NCBI RefSeq assembly: GCF_008330945.1
Contig: NZ_CP043489.1
Span: 3,545,501 to 3,609,500, forward strand
From: Labrys sp. KNU-23
GTDB lineage: Bacteria > Pseudomonadota > Alphaproteobacteria > Rhizobiales > Labraceae
DNA: 64,000 bases
Direction of reading: 5' to 3'
A program made the position numbers and the translations under genes. Shown here piece by piece: positions 42,661 to 53,224 of the stretch. How positions within the stretch are numbered: position 1 is the first letter of the stretch; the number at the start of each line of letters is the position of its first letter. The notes beneath the pieces were generated by a model. That model saw only the letters and a program-made list of their open reading frames with translations. It ran no database searches and had not been told where the DNA came from.

Positions 42661-43278
42661 ATGAAGCCCGGCCCGAACGATGTCCTGTTGGTGATCGACG
42701 TGCAGAACGATTTCTGCCCGGGTGGGGCTCTGGCCGTGCCCGACGGCGATTCGGTGGTGCCGGATATCAACCGGATGGCCGTGGATTTTGCCCATTGCGT
42801 GCTGACGCAGGACTGGCACCCGCCCGGCCACTCCTCCTTTGCTTCCAGCCATCCGGGCAAGGCGCCGTTCACCACGACGACCATGCCCTATGGCGAGCAG
42901 ACGCTCTGGCCCGATCACTGCATCCAGGGCAGCCGGGGGGCCGAGTTCCATCCCGGCCTGGCCCTGCCCAGGGCGGAGATGATCATCCGCAAGGGCTACA
43001 ATCCCGCCATCGACAGCTATTCGGCCTTCTTCGAAAACGACCGCAAGACCACGACCGGGCTCTCGGGCTATCTCAGGGAACGCGGTCTCGGCCGATTGTT
43101 CTGCGTCGGCCTCGCCACCGATTTTTGCGTGCGCTTCTCGGCCGAGGATGCCAGGCGCCTAGGCTTCGAGACCATCGTCGTGCTCGATGCCTGCCGCGGC
43201 ATCGACCTCGGCGGATCCGTCGCTGCGGGGATTGCCGCGATGCGGGAGGCTGGCGCTACCCTGGTCGACCGGATCTAG
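42661..43278 (+). CDS. pncA: Nicotinamidase
   Basis: A 205-residue cysteine hydrolase converting nicotinamide to nicotinate for NAD salvage. The catalytic triad is Asp13 (VIDVQNDF), Lys111 (IIRKGYNP) and Cys156 (GLATDFCVRF); metal ligands Asp51 and His53 (QDWHPPGH) and His87 (WPDHCIQG) are present. ATG 42661 is chosen; an in-frame start at 42619 adds a short extension without family support. It is convergent with the amino-acid ABC permease genes. Confidence 0.95.
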   Translation: MKPGPNDVLLVIDVQNDFCPGGALAVPDGDSVVPDINRMAVDFAHCVLTQDWHPPGHSSFASSHPGKAPFTTTTMPYGEQTLWPDHCIQGSRGAEFHPGLALPRAEMIIRKGYNPAIDSYSAFFENDRKTTTGLSGYLRERGLGRLFCVGLATDFCVRFSAEDARRLGFETIVVLDACRGIDLGGSVAAGIAAMREAGATLVDRI

Positions 43279-43315
43279 GGCGTGCCCGGCTTGAAGACCA
43301 GTACGCCGGCTGGAC

Positions 43316-44101
43316 TCAATGCGCCTGCGCGGTCGCGGCCAGTTGCGGCATGGCGCGGTGGAGGTGGCGCGTCAGCCGCTTTTCCAGCAGGTTCCAGACA
43401 TGGGCGATGGCGAAGACCATGACCAGGTAGATGATCGCGGTCCACATATAGGCCTGGAAATCGAAGGTGCGCGAGAAGGCAAGGCGGGTCACGCCCATCA
43501 GTTCCGGTACCGCGACAAGGGCGGCGACCGAACTCGCCTTGAGCATCAGGATCAGCTCGTTGCCATAGGGGCGCAGGCTCACCATCAGGGCCTGGGGCAG
43601 GATGATCTTGCGGAAGATCTGGCCCGTATGCAGGCCGAGGGCGAGGCCTCCCTCGGTCTGGCCCCTTGGCAGCGACTCGATGCCGCCACGCAGGATTTCG
43701 GCCTGGTAGGCGGCGGTGTTCAGGGTGAAGGCCACCACCGCATAGTAGAAGCCGTCGCGCAGCAGCCACCACAGGCCCAGATCCTCGAAGAAGGATTTGT
43801 GGGCGCCGAGGAAGATGCCAAGGCCGTTATAGATCAGATAGACCTGCGCCAGCAGCGGTGTGCCGCGAAAGAAGTAGATATAGCCATAGGCCAGTCCCCG
43901 TACGATGGTGTTGCTCGACATGCGCGCGAGTGCGATCGGGAAGGACAGCAAGGCGCCGAGCACCATGGCCAGGGCGACCAGCAGCAGCGTCAGGCGCAGG
44001 CCGGCCAGGAAGCGCGGGCCGTAGGTCGACAGCAGATCGGCGTTGAGGCCGACATCGCCGACAAGGCCGAGAAAAGCGGACCAGAGCGTGTCCATGCTCA
44101 C
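43316..44101 (-). CDS. Polar amino acid ABC transporter permease (HisM type)
   Basis: A 261-residue inner-membrane permease. It has about five membrane segments and the EAA loop ALGLHTGQIFRKIILPQAL typical of the His/Glu/Gln/Arg family. Its start overlaps the stop of the other permease by 4 bp. The operon (binding protein, permease, permease) shows no ATPase gene before the convergent pncA. Confidence 0.92.
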   Translation of the reverse strand: MSMDTLWSAFLGLVGDVGLNADLLSTYGPRFLAGLRLTLLLVALAMVLGALLSFPIALARMSSNTIVRGLAYGYIYFFRGTPLLAQVYLIYNGLGIFLGAHKSFFEDLGLWWLLRDGFYYAVVAFTLNTAAYQAEILRGGIESLPRGQTEGGLALGLHTGQIFRKIILPQALMVSLRPYGNELILMLKASSVAALVAVPELMGVTRLAFSRTFDFQAYMWTAIIYLVMVFAIAHVWNLLEKRLTRHLHRAMPQLAATAQAH

Positions 44102-44805
44102 ACCCTCGCTAGGTTCTGGCCGCGATTAAAGTGCCGTTCCAGCATCGTCTGGGCGATACCGGACAGGATGGCCATCACCAGATAGAGCAGGCAGCAGGCC
44201 GCATAGAACAGCAGGGGCTGCTTGGTCGCAAAGACGGCCCTGTTGGTCATGTACATCAATTCGCTGACGGCGATGGCGGAGACGAGGGAGGTATCCTTGA
44301 GGAGCGCCATCCAATTGTTGCCGAGACCGGGCAGCGCCGTGCGGATCAACTGCGGCAGGATGATCTTGCGGAATGTCTGGCCACGGCTGAGGCCCAGTGC
44401 GGCTGCGCCTTCGCGCTGCCCCCTGGAAAGGCTGCGCAGGGCGCCGAGCCAGACCTCGCTGGAGAAGGCGCCGAGCACCAGGCCGAGAGCGACGAAGCCG
44501 GCGGCAAAGCCGCTGACTTCGATCTGGATGCCGATTCCCAGGGCCGCCAGAAGCGCATTGATGGCGGACTGGCCCAGGAAATAGACGATCAGAATGGTTA
44601 GCAGTTCGGGCAAGGCGCGGAACAGCGAGGTGTAGATACCGCAGACGACGCCGAGCCAGATGGGGCCACTATTCTTGGCCATCGCCACGGCGAGTCCCAG
44701 CAACAGGCCGAAAGGCAGGGTGCACAACGCCAGGCCCAGGGTCATCATGGCGCCTTGCAGCAGCGGGGGGCCCCATCCCGATGCACCAAATCCCAGAAGT
44801 TCCAT
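44098..44805 (-). CDS. Polar amino acid ABC transporter permease (HisQ type)
   Basis: A 235-residue permease, start 44805 after GGGGAG. The EAA loop is ALGLSRGQTFRKIILPQLI, followed by GNNWMALLKDTSLVSAIAVSEL, a family hallmark. It pairs with the HisM-type protein to form the channel. A longer in-frame start exists upstream but crosses the intercistronic hairpins and lacks family support. Confidence 0.92.
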   Translation of the reverse strand: MELLGFGASGWGPPLLQGAMMTLGLALCTLPFGLLLGLAVAMAKNSGPIWLGVVCGIYTSLFRALPELLTILIVYFLGQSAINALLAALGIGIQIEVSGFAAGFVALGLVLGAFSSEVWLGALRSLSRGQREGAAALGLSRGQTFRKIILPQLIRTALPGLGNNWMALLKDTSLVSAIAVSELMYMTNRAVFATKQPLLFYAACCLLYLVMAILSGIAQTMLERHFNRGQNLARV

Positions 44806-44841
44806 TCCGTCTCCCCGCCGCTGAGCCATCGGGATATGGCT

Positions 44842-44929
44842 CTGGCACCATCCCGGTGCCAGGCCGATCAATGCGCCGCCACGTCATACCTTGAAGTCAT
44901 GGCCGATGGCTCATTCGGTGCCATCGGCC
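44842..44929 (-). other. Two intercistronic hairpins between binding protein and permeases
   Basis: Stem 1 pairs 44842-44849 with 44855-44862 (8 bp) and stem 2 pairs 44901-44910 with 44920-44929 (10 bp, perfect). Neither has a T-tract. They lie in the 152-bp gap after the binding-protein gene and probably favour binding-protein mRNA, as in the sugar operon at 8069. Confidence 0.65.
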
Positions 44930-44957
44930 TATGCGTGGCGCGTCTCAGGCGGTGGCG

Positions 44958-45746
44958 TCAGGGCACCCAGAGGTCGAACGGAAAATATTTCTCGTTCAGC
45001 TTCTTGTAGGTGCCGTCGGCGTGAATTTCCTCGATCGCCTTGCTGATGGCGTCGCGAAGATCGGTGTCCTCCTTGCGCACGGCCGCCCCGACGCCGAGGC
45101 CGAAATATTTCACGTATTTCTTGATATCGATCTCGGCCTTGATCTCGCAGCATTTGCCGGCATCGGATTTTAGCCATTCCATCATGGCGCTCTTGTCGGC
45201 TTCCACGGCGTCGATACGCCCGGCGGCGAGGTCGGCATTGGCCTCGTCCTGGGCGGGATAGAGCTTCACCTGGGCGCCGCCCGGGCCGATCTCACCCTCA
45301 AGGAAGTTGGAATGTATGGTGGAGGACTGGGTGCCGACGATGGAACTCTTCAGGCCGTCGGCGTCGAAGGATGTGATCTTGCTGTCCTTGGGGGCGACCC
45401 AGACGGCCGGCGTCTGGTAGTAGGACCTGGAAAAATCGACCTGTTTCTTGCGCTCGTCCGTAATCGACATCGAGGCGAAGATGGCGTCGTATTTGCCGGC
45501 CTTCAGGCCGGGAATGATCCCGTCCCAATCCTGGGCGACCACGGTGCATTTGGCTTTCAGCTTCTCGCAGACGGCCTTGGCGATGTCGACGTCGAAGCCG
45601 ACGATCTCGCCCGACGGCGTCAGGCTGTTGAAGGGAGGATAGGCCCCTTCGGTGCCGATCTTGATGGTCGACCAATCCTTGGCGCTGGCCATGCCCATGC
45701 TGGCCATCAGCGCAAGTGCACCGGCGGCGAAATTTACGAAACGCAT
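44958..45746 (-). CDS. Polar amino acid/amine ABC transporter substrate-binding protein
   Basis: A 262-residue periplasmic protein of family 3. Start 45746 follows AGGGAGG. The signal peptide is MRFVNFAAGALALMASMGMASA before KDW. Family signatures are IGTEGAYPPFNSLTPSGEIVGFDVDIAKAVC and DWDGIIPGLKAGKYDAIFASMSIT; a Cys pair (VCEKLKAKC) could form a disulfide as in HisJ/ArgT/OccT. Arginine, ornithine, opine or a related amine is the likely ligand. It is divergent from polyamine-catabolic genes, which supports an amine role by context only. Confidence 0.9.
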   Translation of the reverse strand: MRFVNFAAGALALMASMGMASAKDWSTIKIGTEGAYPPFNSLTPSGEIVGFDVDIAKAVCEKLKAKCTVVAQDWDGIIPGLKAGKYDAIFASMSITDERKKQVDFSRSYYQTPAVWVAPKDSKITSFDADGLKSSIVGTQSSTIHSNFLEGEIGPGGAQVKLYPAQDEANADLAAGRIDAVEADKSAMMEWLKSDAGKCCEIKAEIDIKKYVKYFGLGVGAAVRKEDTDLRDAISKAIEEIHADGTYKKLNEKYFPFDLWVP

Positions 45747-45904
45747 AAAACCTCCCTGGGTAGTATCGGAATGCTTCTTAGCTGGTGTCGTGCAAATGTC
45801 ATCCCGTCCGGCGAATGAAACATTGCCCCTAGGTAAAAGCAATAGGGGGCGGAATGGCCCTGATTGTCGTCTTCGATCCGGTTGCTCTTGCTAAGGCCGG
45901 ACAT

Positions 45905-45916
45905 TTGTGATCACAA
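45905..45916 (+). promoter_or_regulatory. Perfect 12-bp palindrome upstream of the polyamine genes
   Basis: TTGTGATCACAA is a perfect palindrome in the 202-bp divergent region, 32 bp before ATG 45949. Its place fits an operator for the amidohydrolase operon and perhaps the ABC operon. No regulator gene is adjacent, so the factor is unknown. Confidence 0.5.
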
Positions 45917-45948
45917 TTCCAGGAACAGTCACTGGAACCCGCTCCCCA

Positions 45949-46979
45949 ATGAAATCCGTCTATTCCGAGCGTCACAAGGGCCATGCCGGCAATGTCGAAC
46001 TGGTGGCCGGCGCCATCGTGCCGGCCTTCGAGATGCCTTCGCGCGCCGAGTTCATCCGCTCTCGCATCGATGAGGTCGGGCTCGGCCCGGTGCTCGCGCC
46101 GCAAACCCATTCGCTCGACGCTGCCCTCCGTGTGCACAAGCCCGATTTCATCGACTTCCTCGGGCGGGCCTATCCGATGTGGAAGGCCGCCGGGCGCGAG
46201 GGCACGGCGATGCCCTTTACCTGGCCGACGCGCGGCCTGAGGGGCGACAAGCCGCCGGAATCGATCGAGGCGTTGCTCGGCTATTATTCCTTCGACGCCG
46301 GCGCGACCTTCGTGGAGGGCACCTGGGACGCGATCAAATCCTCCTATGAGGTGGCACTGACTGCCGCCGGACTGGTCAAGGGCGGCGAGAAGTCGGCCTT
46401 CGCTCTTTGCCGTCCGCCCGGCCATCACGCGGGTTCCGGCTTCATGGGCGGCTATTGCTTCATCAACAACGCGGCCGTGGCGGCGCAATGGTTCCTGGAC
46501 AATGGCGCCCGCAAGGTCGCCATCCTCGATGTCGACTACCATCACGGCAACGGCACGCAGGAGATCTTCTACGAGCGTGACGACGTGCTGGTGCTCAATC
46601 TGCACGGCGACCCCGCCAATGAGTATCCCTTCTTCCTCGGCTTTGCCGACGAGAAGGGCGCCGGCAAGGGCGAGGGCTTCAACCTCAACTATCCGATGCC
46701 GGCCGGCACCACCTTCGATGTCTGGGGCGCGGCGCTGGACGATGCCTGCGCCAAGGCGGCGGCCTACAAGCCCGACGTGCTGCTGGTCTCGCTCGGGGTC
46801 GATACCTTCGAGAAGGATCCCATCAGCGCCTTCAAGCTGAAGACCGAGCATTATCCGCTCATCGGCGCGCGCATCGCCAAGCTCGGCCTGCCCACGCTCT
46901 TCGTGATGGAAGGCGGCTATGCCGTGGCTGAGATCGCGGTGAACGCGGTCGGCGTCCTCACCGGCTTCGAGGGGGTGTG

Positions 46980-46980
<1 letters not shown>
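45949..46980 (+). CDS. Acetylpolyamine amidohydrolase (histone deacetylase family)
   Basis: A 343-residue class II HDAC-like zinc hydrolase that removes acetyl groups from acetylated polyamines. ATG 45949 (MKSVYSERHKGH) gives the family N-terminus; a GTG at 45907 lies inside the palindrome and is less likely. Catalytic His159-His160 are in RPPGHHAG; zinc ligands are Asp195 and His197 (LDVDYHHG) and Asp285 (SLGVDTFEKDP); the Tyr is in EGGYAVAEI. It shares a single base with the next gene, a carbamoylputrescine amidase, so both likely serve polyamine breakdown. Confidence 0.88.
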
Positions 46981-47858
<878 letters not shown>

Positions 47859-47946
47859 CCGGATCGTGAGGCGATAAAACTTGAACGCGACGCGGATCGG
47901 CGCAATCATGACAGTGTGACGACAGGCCGTTTACACAGGAGGCGTC

Positions 47947-48333
47947 ATGACGGAGGCTGATCCGCCGGGATCGCTGTTTTCGCGAAGCGAAAGCGCGGAT
48001 GTCGCGCACCTTCCCGCTTCGCGCCGCCCCGATCCACCCGCCATCGCCTTCGACCGGCACGAACTCCGCCAGATCATGAATCTCTATGGTCGCATGGTCT
48101 CCCATGGCGAATGGCGCGACTACGCCATCGATTTCCTGCGCGACAAGGCGGTGTTCTCCATCTTCCGGCGCGCCTCGGAGATGCCACTCTACCGCATCGT
48201 CAAGGATCCCTCGCTTGCCCAGCGCCAGGGGGCCTACAGCGTGCTGGCGCCGACGGGCATGATCCTCAAGCGCGGCCATGACCTGGCCCGCGTGCTGCAG
48301 GTCATCGACAAGCCGCTGCGTGTGGTGGTGTAA
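47947..48333 (+). CDS. DUF2794 family protein
   Basis: A 128-residue alphaproteobacterial protein of the DUF2794 family. After a variable N-terminus the conserved core reads IAFDRHELRQIMNLYGRMVSHGEWRDYAIDFLRDKAVFSIFRRASEMPLYRI. It looks soluble and has no known function. Start 47947 follows a CAGGAGG. A GTCATTGCGAGC hairpin follows its stop. Confidence 0.88.
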   Translation: MTEADPPGSLFSRSESADVAHLPASRRPDPPAIAFDRHELRQIMNLYGRMVSHGEWRDYAIDFLRDKAVFSIFRRASEMPLYRIVKDPSLAQRQGAYSVLAPTGMILKRGHDLARVLQVIDKPLRVVV

Positions 48334-48356
48334 TTCATCGGTTATCGTGCACTCTC

Positions 48357-48429
48357 GTCATTGCGAGCGGAGCGAAGCAATCCAGCCCGTCGCAGGCTCT
48401 CTGGATTGCTTCGCTCCGCTCGCAATGAC
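48357..48429. repeat. Hairpin repeat, GTCATTGCGAGC family (copy 2)
   Basis: Near-perfect arms start GTCATTGCGAGCGGAGCG at 48357 and end with the complement at 48429. It lies between the convergent DUF2794 and agmatinase genes and can serve as a bidirectional 3' hairpin. Confidence 0.92.
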
Positions 48430-48455
48430 GTGGTTGGGTTACGCCGCAGCCTGGC

Positions 48456-49394
48456 TCACCCTCCGCCCGCCATCACGCAGAGCAGTTCGAACATCAGTGT
48501 CGCGCCGGTAAGCGCGGTGAGGCCGGATGGGTCGAGCGGCGGAGAGACTTCCACCAGGTCCGCGCCGACCAGATGGGCGCCTTCCATCAGGCGGATCATT
48601 GCCTGGGCCTCGCGCGTCGACATGCCGCCGATCTCCGGCGTGCCGGTGCCGGGTGCAAAGGAAGGGTCGAGCGCATCGATGTCGAAGCTGAGATAGGCGG
48701 GCTGGTCGCCGATGATGGTGCGTGCTTCGGCCATGACATCGGCCACGCCGCGAGCCATGAACTCCTCGATGAAGACGATGCGGACCCCGGCGGCCCGGGC
48801 GAAGTCGTAATTGGCCGCATCGGAGATCGCGCCGCGAATGCCGATCTGGATCATGCGCCTGGGATCGACCAGCCCCTCCTCGATGGCGCGGCGGAAGGGC
48901 GTGCCATGGTTGTAGCGGCTGCCGAAGAAGCTGTCATAGGTGTCGGAATGGGCATCGAACTGGACGAGGCCGACCGGCGCCTGTTTCGCCAGGGCACGCA
49001 GGATGGGCAGGGTGGTGAGATGGTCGCCGCCCGCCGTCAATGGACGGGCGCCGGCGGCCTGGATCTGCGCATAGAAGGCCTCGATGCTCTCGAGGGTTGC
49101 CATCAGGTCGAGCGGATTGATCGGTGCGTCGCCGCAATCGCCGGCCCGGATCCGGTCAAAGGGCGAGATGCCGGTGACGTGGTGCACCCGCCGTACCAGG
49201 CTCGACTGGTTGCGGATCTCGCGAGGGCCATGCCGTGCGCCGGTTCGGTTGGTCGCGCCGCCATCGAAGGGAATGCCGACGAGGGCGATATCGATCTCGT
49301 CCGGCCGCGCCATGGGCAGGCGCATGAAGGTGGAGGGGCCGGCAAAACGCGGCACCACGCCCGAATCGAGCGGCTGGAAGGGATGGTTGCTCAC
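48456..49394 (-). CDS. speB: Agmatinase / ureohydrolase
   Basis: A 312-residue binuclear manganese hydrolase splitting agmatine into putrescine and urea. A GTG start at 49394 with AGGAAA upstream gives the family N-terminus SNHPFQPLDSGVVPRFAGPSTFMRLP; a longer form from TTG 49430 overlaps the previous gene's stop. Manganese ligands are in GGDHLTTLP, QFDAHSDTYD and SFDIDALDPSFAPGTGTPE. A guanidinobutyrase or other guanidino substrate is possible. It follows a DUF1989 gene by 32 bp. Confidence 0.88.
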   Translation of the reverse strand: MSNHPFQPLDSGVVPRFAGPSTFMRLPMARPDEIDIALVGIPFDGGATNRTGARHGPREIRNQSSLVRRVHHVTGISPFDRIRAGDCGDAPINPLDLMATLESIEAFYAQIQAAGARPLTAGGDHLTTLPILRALAKQAPVGLVQFDAHSDTYDSFFGSRYNHGTPFRRAIEEGLVDPRRMIQIGIRGAISDAANYDFARAAGVRIVFIEEFMARGVADVMAEARTIIGDQPAYLSFDIDALDPSFAPGTGTPEIGGMSTREAQAMIRLMEGAHLVGADLVEVSPPLDPSGLTALTGATLMFELLCVMAGGG

Positions 49395-49426
49395 TTGTGG
49401 TTTCCTGTCCGGGGAGCCTGTGGCGA

Positions 49427-50044
49427 TCAATCGACGGTGTAGTGCGCATCCTGGGGGATGCAGTCGGCGCCGTTCACCGGCACCAGATCCTGGGGACAGG
49501 CCGAGAAGACGACGATGAGGTCCATCTCGGCCTTGAGGCGGACATGGGAGCCCGGCGTCGATACCGGTGGCTGGAAGGAGACGCGGCCGTCCGCGCCGAC
49601 CGGGATGTTCATGAACAGGTTGAGCGGGCTGGGTGTCTCCGCGCCGGTGACGCCGAGGGAAGCCAGGGCATCCGCCAGATTGTCGGTGCAGCTGTCGTGA
49701 TGGCCGACATGGCCGAGCTGCTCATAGCGATAGCGGTCGCAGGCGGCGATCAGCGTGTCGTGGATGCCGCCGGAATTGTCCTCTGTCAGGGTGAGCATGG
49801 GGCGACGGCGATTGCTGCGCAGCGTGTCGCCGACCTGGGGATTGACGCGCAGCATGGCGCCGCGGCTGTGCTCCATCGACATGAACTCGCTGGGATCCTC
49901 GGCATTGAAGGCCCAGCTGTCGACAACCTGGCTGCCATGGGTGTTGATGACGGTCACCGTCTGCCCGGCCTTCACCCGCTCCGCCACGCCCTTGCGCGCC
50001 GGGATGAGGCGCAATTCGCCTTTTGCTTGTTCCTCGATGCCCAT
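49427..50044 (-). CDS. DUF1989 / urea carboxylase-associated family protein
   Basis: A 205-residue protein of the DUF1989 family, often named urea carboxylase-associated. The core includes GQTVTVINTHGSQVVDSWAFN, EFMSMEHSRGAML and HHDSCTDNLADALASLGV with possible metal ligands (His, His, Cys). It lies just upstream of agmatinase, whose product is urea, so a role in urea/guanidine nitrogen use is likely. The activity is not proven from sequence; relatives include guanidine-associated proteins. Confidence 0.82.
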   Translation of the reverse strand: MGIEEQAKGELRLIPARKGVAERVKAGQTVTVINTHGSQVVDSWAFNAEDPSEFMSMEHSRGAMLRVNPQVGDTLRSNRRRPMLTLTEDNSGGIHDTLIAACDRYRYEQLGHVGHHDSCTDNLADALASLGVTGAETPSPLNLFMNIPVGADGRVSFQPPVSTPGSHVRLKAEMDLIVVFSACPQDLVPVNGADCIPQDAHYTVD

Positions 50045-50103
50045 TCGTGCTGCCTCCCTAGAGTGCCCCGGCGCTTGATCCGCTCGGCCTTTGGTGCGCA
50101 GCC

Positions 50104-50748
50104 TTAGCGCAATTTCCTTACGAACTCAGCCACCACCGGTGTCAGCCTGGCGACGATCACGTCGGCGCCGGCGGCGGTCGGATGCATGCCGTCGGCCTGG
50201 TTGAGACCGGGCGTGCCGGCGACCCCATCCAGGAAGAAGGGGTAGAGTTCTGCCCCATACTGGCTTGCAAGATCGGGATAGATGGCATCGAACGCCTTCT
50301 GGTAGTCGGCGCCGAGATTGGGCGCGGCGCGCATGCCCATCAGCAGAACCGGGATCTTGCGCTCCTTGAGGCGCTGCAGCATGGCCGCGAGATTGGCCCG
50401 GGCGAGCTTGGGATCGAGGCCGCGCAGCATGTCGTTGGCGCCGAGTTCGAGCAGCACAGCCTTGGTACCGTCGGGGACCGACCAGTCGAGCCGGGCAAGG
50501 CCGCCATCGGTGGTGTCGCCGGAGACGCCGGCATTGTCGATCGTGACTTCGATGCCGAGCTTGGCAAGCGCCGCCTGCAGCTTGGCGGGATAGGCATCCC
50601 CAGCTTCCAGGCCGAGCCCGGCGGTGAGGCTGTCGCCCAGGGCCACCAGCCGCAGCGGTTCGGCGGCTGCCGACAAGGTCGTGAGCGGGGTCATGACAAG
50701 CAATGTGAGAATTGCCACAATCGATGCATAGATACGATACACGATCAC
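50104..50748 (-). CDS. Arylesterase / GDSL lysophospholipase (TesA type)
   Basis: A 214-residue exported SGNH hydrolase with a GTG start and a signal peptide of about 29 residues (cleaved near SAAA/EPLR). Blocks are ALGDSLTAGLG (Ser), NAGVSGDTT (Gly), LGANDMLRG (Asn) and DGMHPTAAG (Asp/His). It is divergent from a YbbA-type ATPase gene with only 24 bp between starts, the same arrangement as tesA/ybbA in enterobacteria. Confidence 0.92.
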   Translation of the reverse strand: MIVYRIYASIVAILTLLVMTPLTTLSAAAEPLRLVALGDSLTAGLGLEAGDAYPAKLQAALAKLGIEVTIDNAGVSGDTTDGGLARLDWSVPDGTKAVLLELGANDMLRGLDPKLARANLAAMLQRLKERKIPVLLMGMRAAPNLGADYQKAFDAIYPDLASQYGAELYPFFLDGVAGTPGLNQADGMHPTAAGADVIVARLTPVVAEFVRKLR

Positions 50749-50772
50749 GAAAACCTTTCAGGCAGGATGCGA

Positions 50773-51471
<699 letters not shown>

Positions 51472-51646
51472 ATCTCCCCGGCTCCATCAGGCCGATCGAG
51501 CGTGACCGGCACGCCGGATGCAGCGCTTTTTGACAAGGCCGAGATCCCGAACTTCGCCGTGCCATGGCCATGGAATGCGCCAGATTGCCGATTAGGCAGG
51601 TCCGTTTCGGGTCTCGCGCTCCGCGCGAGGGGCATTGGGGCAGGGT

Positions 51647-52546
51647 ATGGTTGGTTCACAGCAGGGCAGGCGAGCCCTCTTCATCGTCAATCCCAACGCG
51701 CGCAATGGCGGCAAGGGCACCGATGCGATCCGCAAGGTGCTGGAGACGGGCGGCATCCATCTCGTCGAGGCGAACCCGCAAGGGGATGAGAAGATCGCCG
51801 ACGTGATCCTGCGGCGCCGGGAGGAATGCGACCTCGTCATCGTCGGCGGTGGTGACGGCAGCCTCAACGCCGCCGCCCGGGGGCTGATGGAGACGGGCCG
51901 GCCGCTCGGCGTGCTGCCGCTCGGCACTGCCAACGACTTCGCCCGCACCGTCGAAATCCCGGCCGATCCCCTGAAGGCCGCCGAACTCATCGTAACCGGA
52001 CAGCCCCGGCCGATGGACCTGGGCGAAGTCAACGGCCAGCTTTATTTCAACGTGGCCAGCATCGGCTTCAGCGCCGACCTTGCCGCCGAACTCTCCGAGA
52101 AGGCCAAGAAGGCGTTCGGCAAGCTCGGCTACGGCATCGTGGCCGCCCGGCTGCTGGCGCGCTCGCAATTGTTCACCGCCTATCTCGACCACGATGGCAC
52201 CACCGAGAAGCTCAAGACGCTGCAGGTCTCGGTCGGCAACGGCAAATATTACGGTGGCGGCATGAGCGTCGAGCAGACCGCCACGGCGGATGACGGCAAA
52301 CTCGATTTCTACAGCCTGGAGGTCGACCATTGGTGGCGGCTGCTCAAGCTGCTGCCGAGCCTGCGCAAGGGAACCCATGGCCAATGGGACGATGTGCGGG
52401 CCTTCGGCACCACCGAACTGGTGATCCGCACCAACCGGCCGCGCCCTGTGAACACCGATGGCGAGCTCACCACCTGGACGCCGGCGCATTTCAAGCTCCG
52501 GCGCCACGCCATCGAGGTCTATGCGCCGCCGGCGAAATCCGGCTGA
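51647..52546 (+). CDS. Diacylglycerol kinase family lipid kinase
   Basis: A 299-residue DAGK_cat-type kinase. The nucleotide-binding motif is VGGGDGSLNAAARGL and the phosphate loop VLPLGTANDFART. The C-terminal half is beta-rich (VGNGKYYGGGM). It could phosphorylate diacylglycerol, sphingosine-like or other lipids. ATG 51647 is chosen over a TTG at 51635. Its stop is adjacent to the stop of the convergent PAP2 phosphatase gene, so the two opposing lipid activities sit side by side. Confidence 0.9.
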   Translation: MVGSQQGRRALFIVNPNARNGGKGTDAIRKVLETGGIHLVEANPQGDEKIADVILRRREECDLVIVGGGDGSLNAAARGLMETGRPLGVLPLGTANDFARTVEIPADPLKAAELIVTGQPRPMDLGEVNGQLYFNVASIGFSADLAAELSEKAKKAFGKLGYGIVAARLLARSQLFTAYLDHDGTTEKLKTLQVSVGNGKYYGGGMSVEQTATADDGKLDFYSLEVDHWWRLLKLLPSLRKGTHGQWDDVRAFGTTELVIRTNRPRPVNTDGELTTWTPAHFKLRRHAIEVYAPPAKSG

Positions 52547-53209
52547 TCAATGCCCTGACAGGCGCTGCGCCAGGAGTGAGCAGAACAGCGCCCATCCGGC
52601 GCCGATCACCCATCCGGCAATCACGTCGGTGGGCCAGTGCACGCCGAGATAGACGCGGCTGACGCCGACCACGAAGGTCAGCAACGTGCACACCACCATG
52701 ATGTAGATCGACAGGGCCCGCGTGGGAAAGCGGCGGGCCAGCATGATGCCGAGCGTGAAATAGACGGTCGCCGACATGAAGGAATGGCCGCTGGGAAAGC
52801 TCGACGTGTAGACCCTGGAGCCGTGCGCCACCAGGTCGGGCCTCGGGCGGTCGAAGCCATATTTCAGGAGCGAGCTCATCAGGATGCCGCTGCCGATGGC
52901 GAGGATGACGAAGATGGCGCTGCGCGGCGATCCTGACAAGGCGAGAAAACCCGCCACGGCCAGCGTCGTCAGGGTCAGCACGCCGACGCCGCCGAGACCA
53001 GTGAAGTCTCGCATCATCTCTTCGAGCCAGCCCGGCCCGAGCGGATCGGTGAGATCGGCGGGATCGCGCATCATCAGGAGGATGGCGCGATCGAAGGCTT
53101 CCGTGCCGCCTCGCATGACCAGGCCGGCCAGCACGGCGAAGATCAGGGCGGCGCCGGCGACGCACAGGATGGCGACCAGCGCCGAGCGCTCGGGATGCTG
53201 CTGAATCAT
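52547..53209 (-). CDS. PAP2 family membrane phosphatase
   Basis: A 220-residue membrane phosphatase with about six helices. The three PAP2 motifs are complete: KYGFDRPRPD, SFPSGHSF and SRVYLGVHWPTDVIAG. Phosphatidate, undecaprenyl pyrophosphate or lipid A are possible substrates. The gene starts 15 bp after cobO and may be cotranscribed with cobU-cobO. Confidence 0.92.
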   Translation of the reverse strand: MIQQHPERSALVAILCVAGAALIFAVLAGLVMRGGTEAFDRAILLMMRDPADLTDPLGPGWLEEMMRDFTGLGGVGVLTLTTLAVAGFLALSGSPRSAIFVILAIGSGILMSSLLKYGFDRPRPDLVAHGSRVYTSSFPSGHSFMSATVYFTLGIMLARRFPTRALSIYIMVVCTLLTFVVGVSRVYLGVHWPTDVIAGWVIGAGWALFCSLLAQRLSGH

Positions 53210-53224
53210 GAGGATTGCTGGGCC

